From Allostella sp. ATCC 35155 (lineage in GTDB: Bacteria; Pseudomonadota; Alphaproteobacteria; ATCC43930; Allostellaceae), in NCBI GenBank assembly GCA_006738865.1, contig AP019701.1:3220001-3284000 (forward strand): 64,000 bases of DNA, given 5' to 3'. The notes under the pieces were generated by a model. It was not told the DNA's origin. It ran no database searches and saw only the letters and a list, made by a program, of their open reading frames with translations. Shown piece after piece: positions 63,923 to 64,000 of this stretch (its first letter is position 1; every line of letters starts with the position of its first letter). The position numbers were made by a program, and so were the translations under genes.

Positions 63923-64000
63923 CCGGCGAGACGTTCGCGAATAACCCGCCGGCCCCACGCGTTGTCGATGCAGGGGACGCCTGGAACGAGGAGAGCCCGC
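63923..64000 (+). other. Intergenic end of window with a likely ribosome-binding site
   Basis: The last 78 bases show no gene. A GAGGAG sequence at 63988-63993, 7 bases before the window edge, could serve a start codon just outside, so a further plus-strand gene of the same unit may follow. Confidence 0.3.

Overview
The window reads as chromosomal DNA of a GC-rich alphaproteobacterium, most like the Rhodospirillales. This rests on gene content and order: hisZ-purA next to a sigma-32 gene, rluD directly upstream of rpoH, smpB beside dapA, plus DUF1491, amphi-Trp, DUF6134 and PdeM families. The taxon is inferred; no rRNA lies in the window. There is no prophage, insertion sequence or CRISPR array. 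One tRNA-Glu is present at 18147-18222.

Layout. 1-9.7 kb: the N-terminal part of a molybdopterin oxidoreductase, a DsbA-fold isomerase, a secreted alpha/beta hydrolase, a double cold-shock-domain protein with a clear terminator, the helicase HrpB, a tandem DUF2061 membrane protein, a very unusual Tyr/Asp-rich RTX protein, and a LysR regulator divergent from a TauE/SafE exporter. 10.5-17.5 kb: hisZ, purA, a CBS protein, rpoH with an embedded CIRCE operator, rluD and a threonine aldolase. 17.6-27.3 kb: an amphi-Trp protein, tRNA-Glu, a TPR lipoprotein, smpB, dapA, a DUF433/DUF5615 toxin-antitoxin-like pair, malate synthase, DUF1491, membrane and secreted proteins, and fumC. 27.3-34.6 kb: a long minus-strand run with the dTDP-rhamnose genes (rfbC-B-D-A), two tandem GT92-like glycosyltransferases, an HxlR regulator, an SDR and a PEP-mutase-family enzyme. 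34.6-37.2 kb: a LysR regulator divergent from an amidase.

37.2-46 kb holds the bacterial 'ligase-associated' DNA-repair set: ATP-dependent ligase, metallo-beta-lactamase exonuclease, Lhr-type helicase and PdeM phosphoesterase. It is interrupted by a HIT hydrolase, a TPR-sulfotransferase and two Tyr-rich lipoproteins. 46-52.7 kb is a translationally coupled operon (class I photolyase, FAD oxidoreductase, DUF1365, Cfa-type methyltransferase, MFS transporter, DUF3833 lipoprotein) of the kind linked to photo-oxidative stress and membrane-lipid modification. A second convergently placed operon (DUF6134, iron-sulfur (6-4) photolyase, SDR, SnoaL; 55.8-59.2 kb) belongs to the same response. Between them sit a putative glycosyltransferase, UDP-galactopyranose mutase and a GYD protein.

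59.3-64 kb is a zinc-uptake locus: znuA divergent from zur-znuC-znuB, with a Zur-box-like palindrome in the divergent promoter, followed by a His-rich CobW/COG0523 metallochaperone.

The observations I find strongest are the 41% tyrosine N-terminal half of the RTX protein, the CIRCE element overlapping the rpoH promoter, and the split photo-stress and lipid-modification genes beside a complete ligase-associated repair set.
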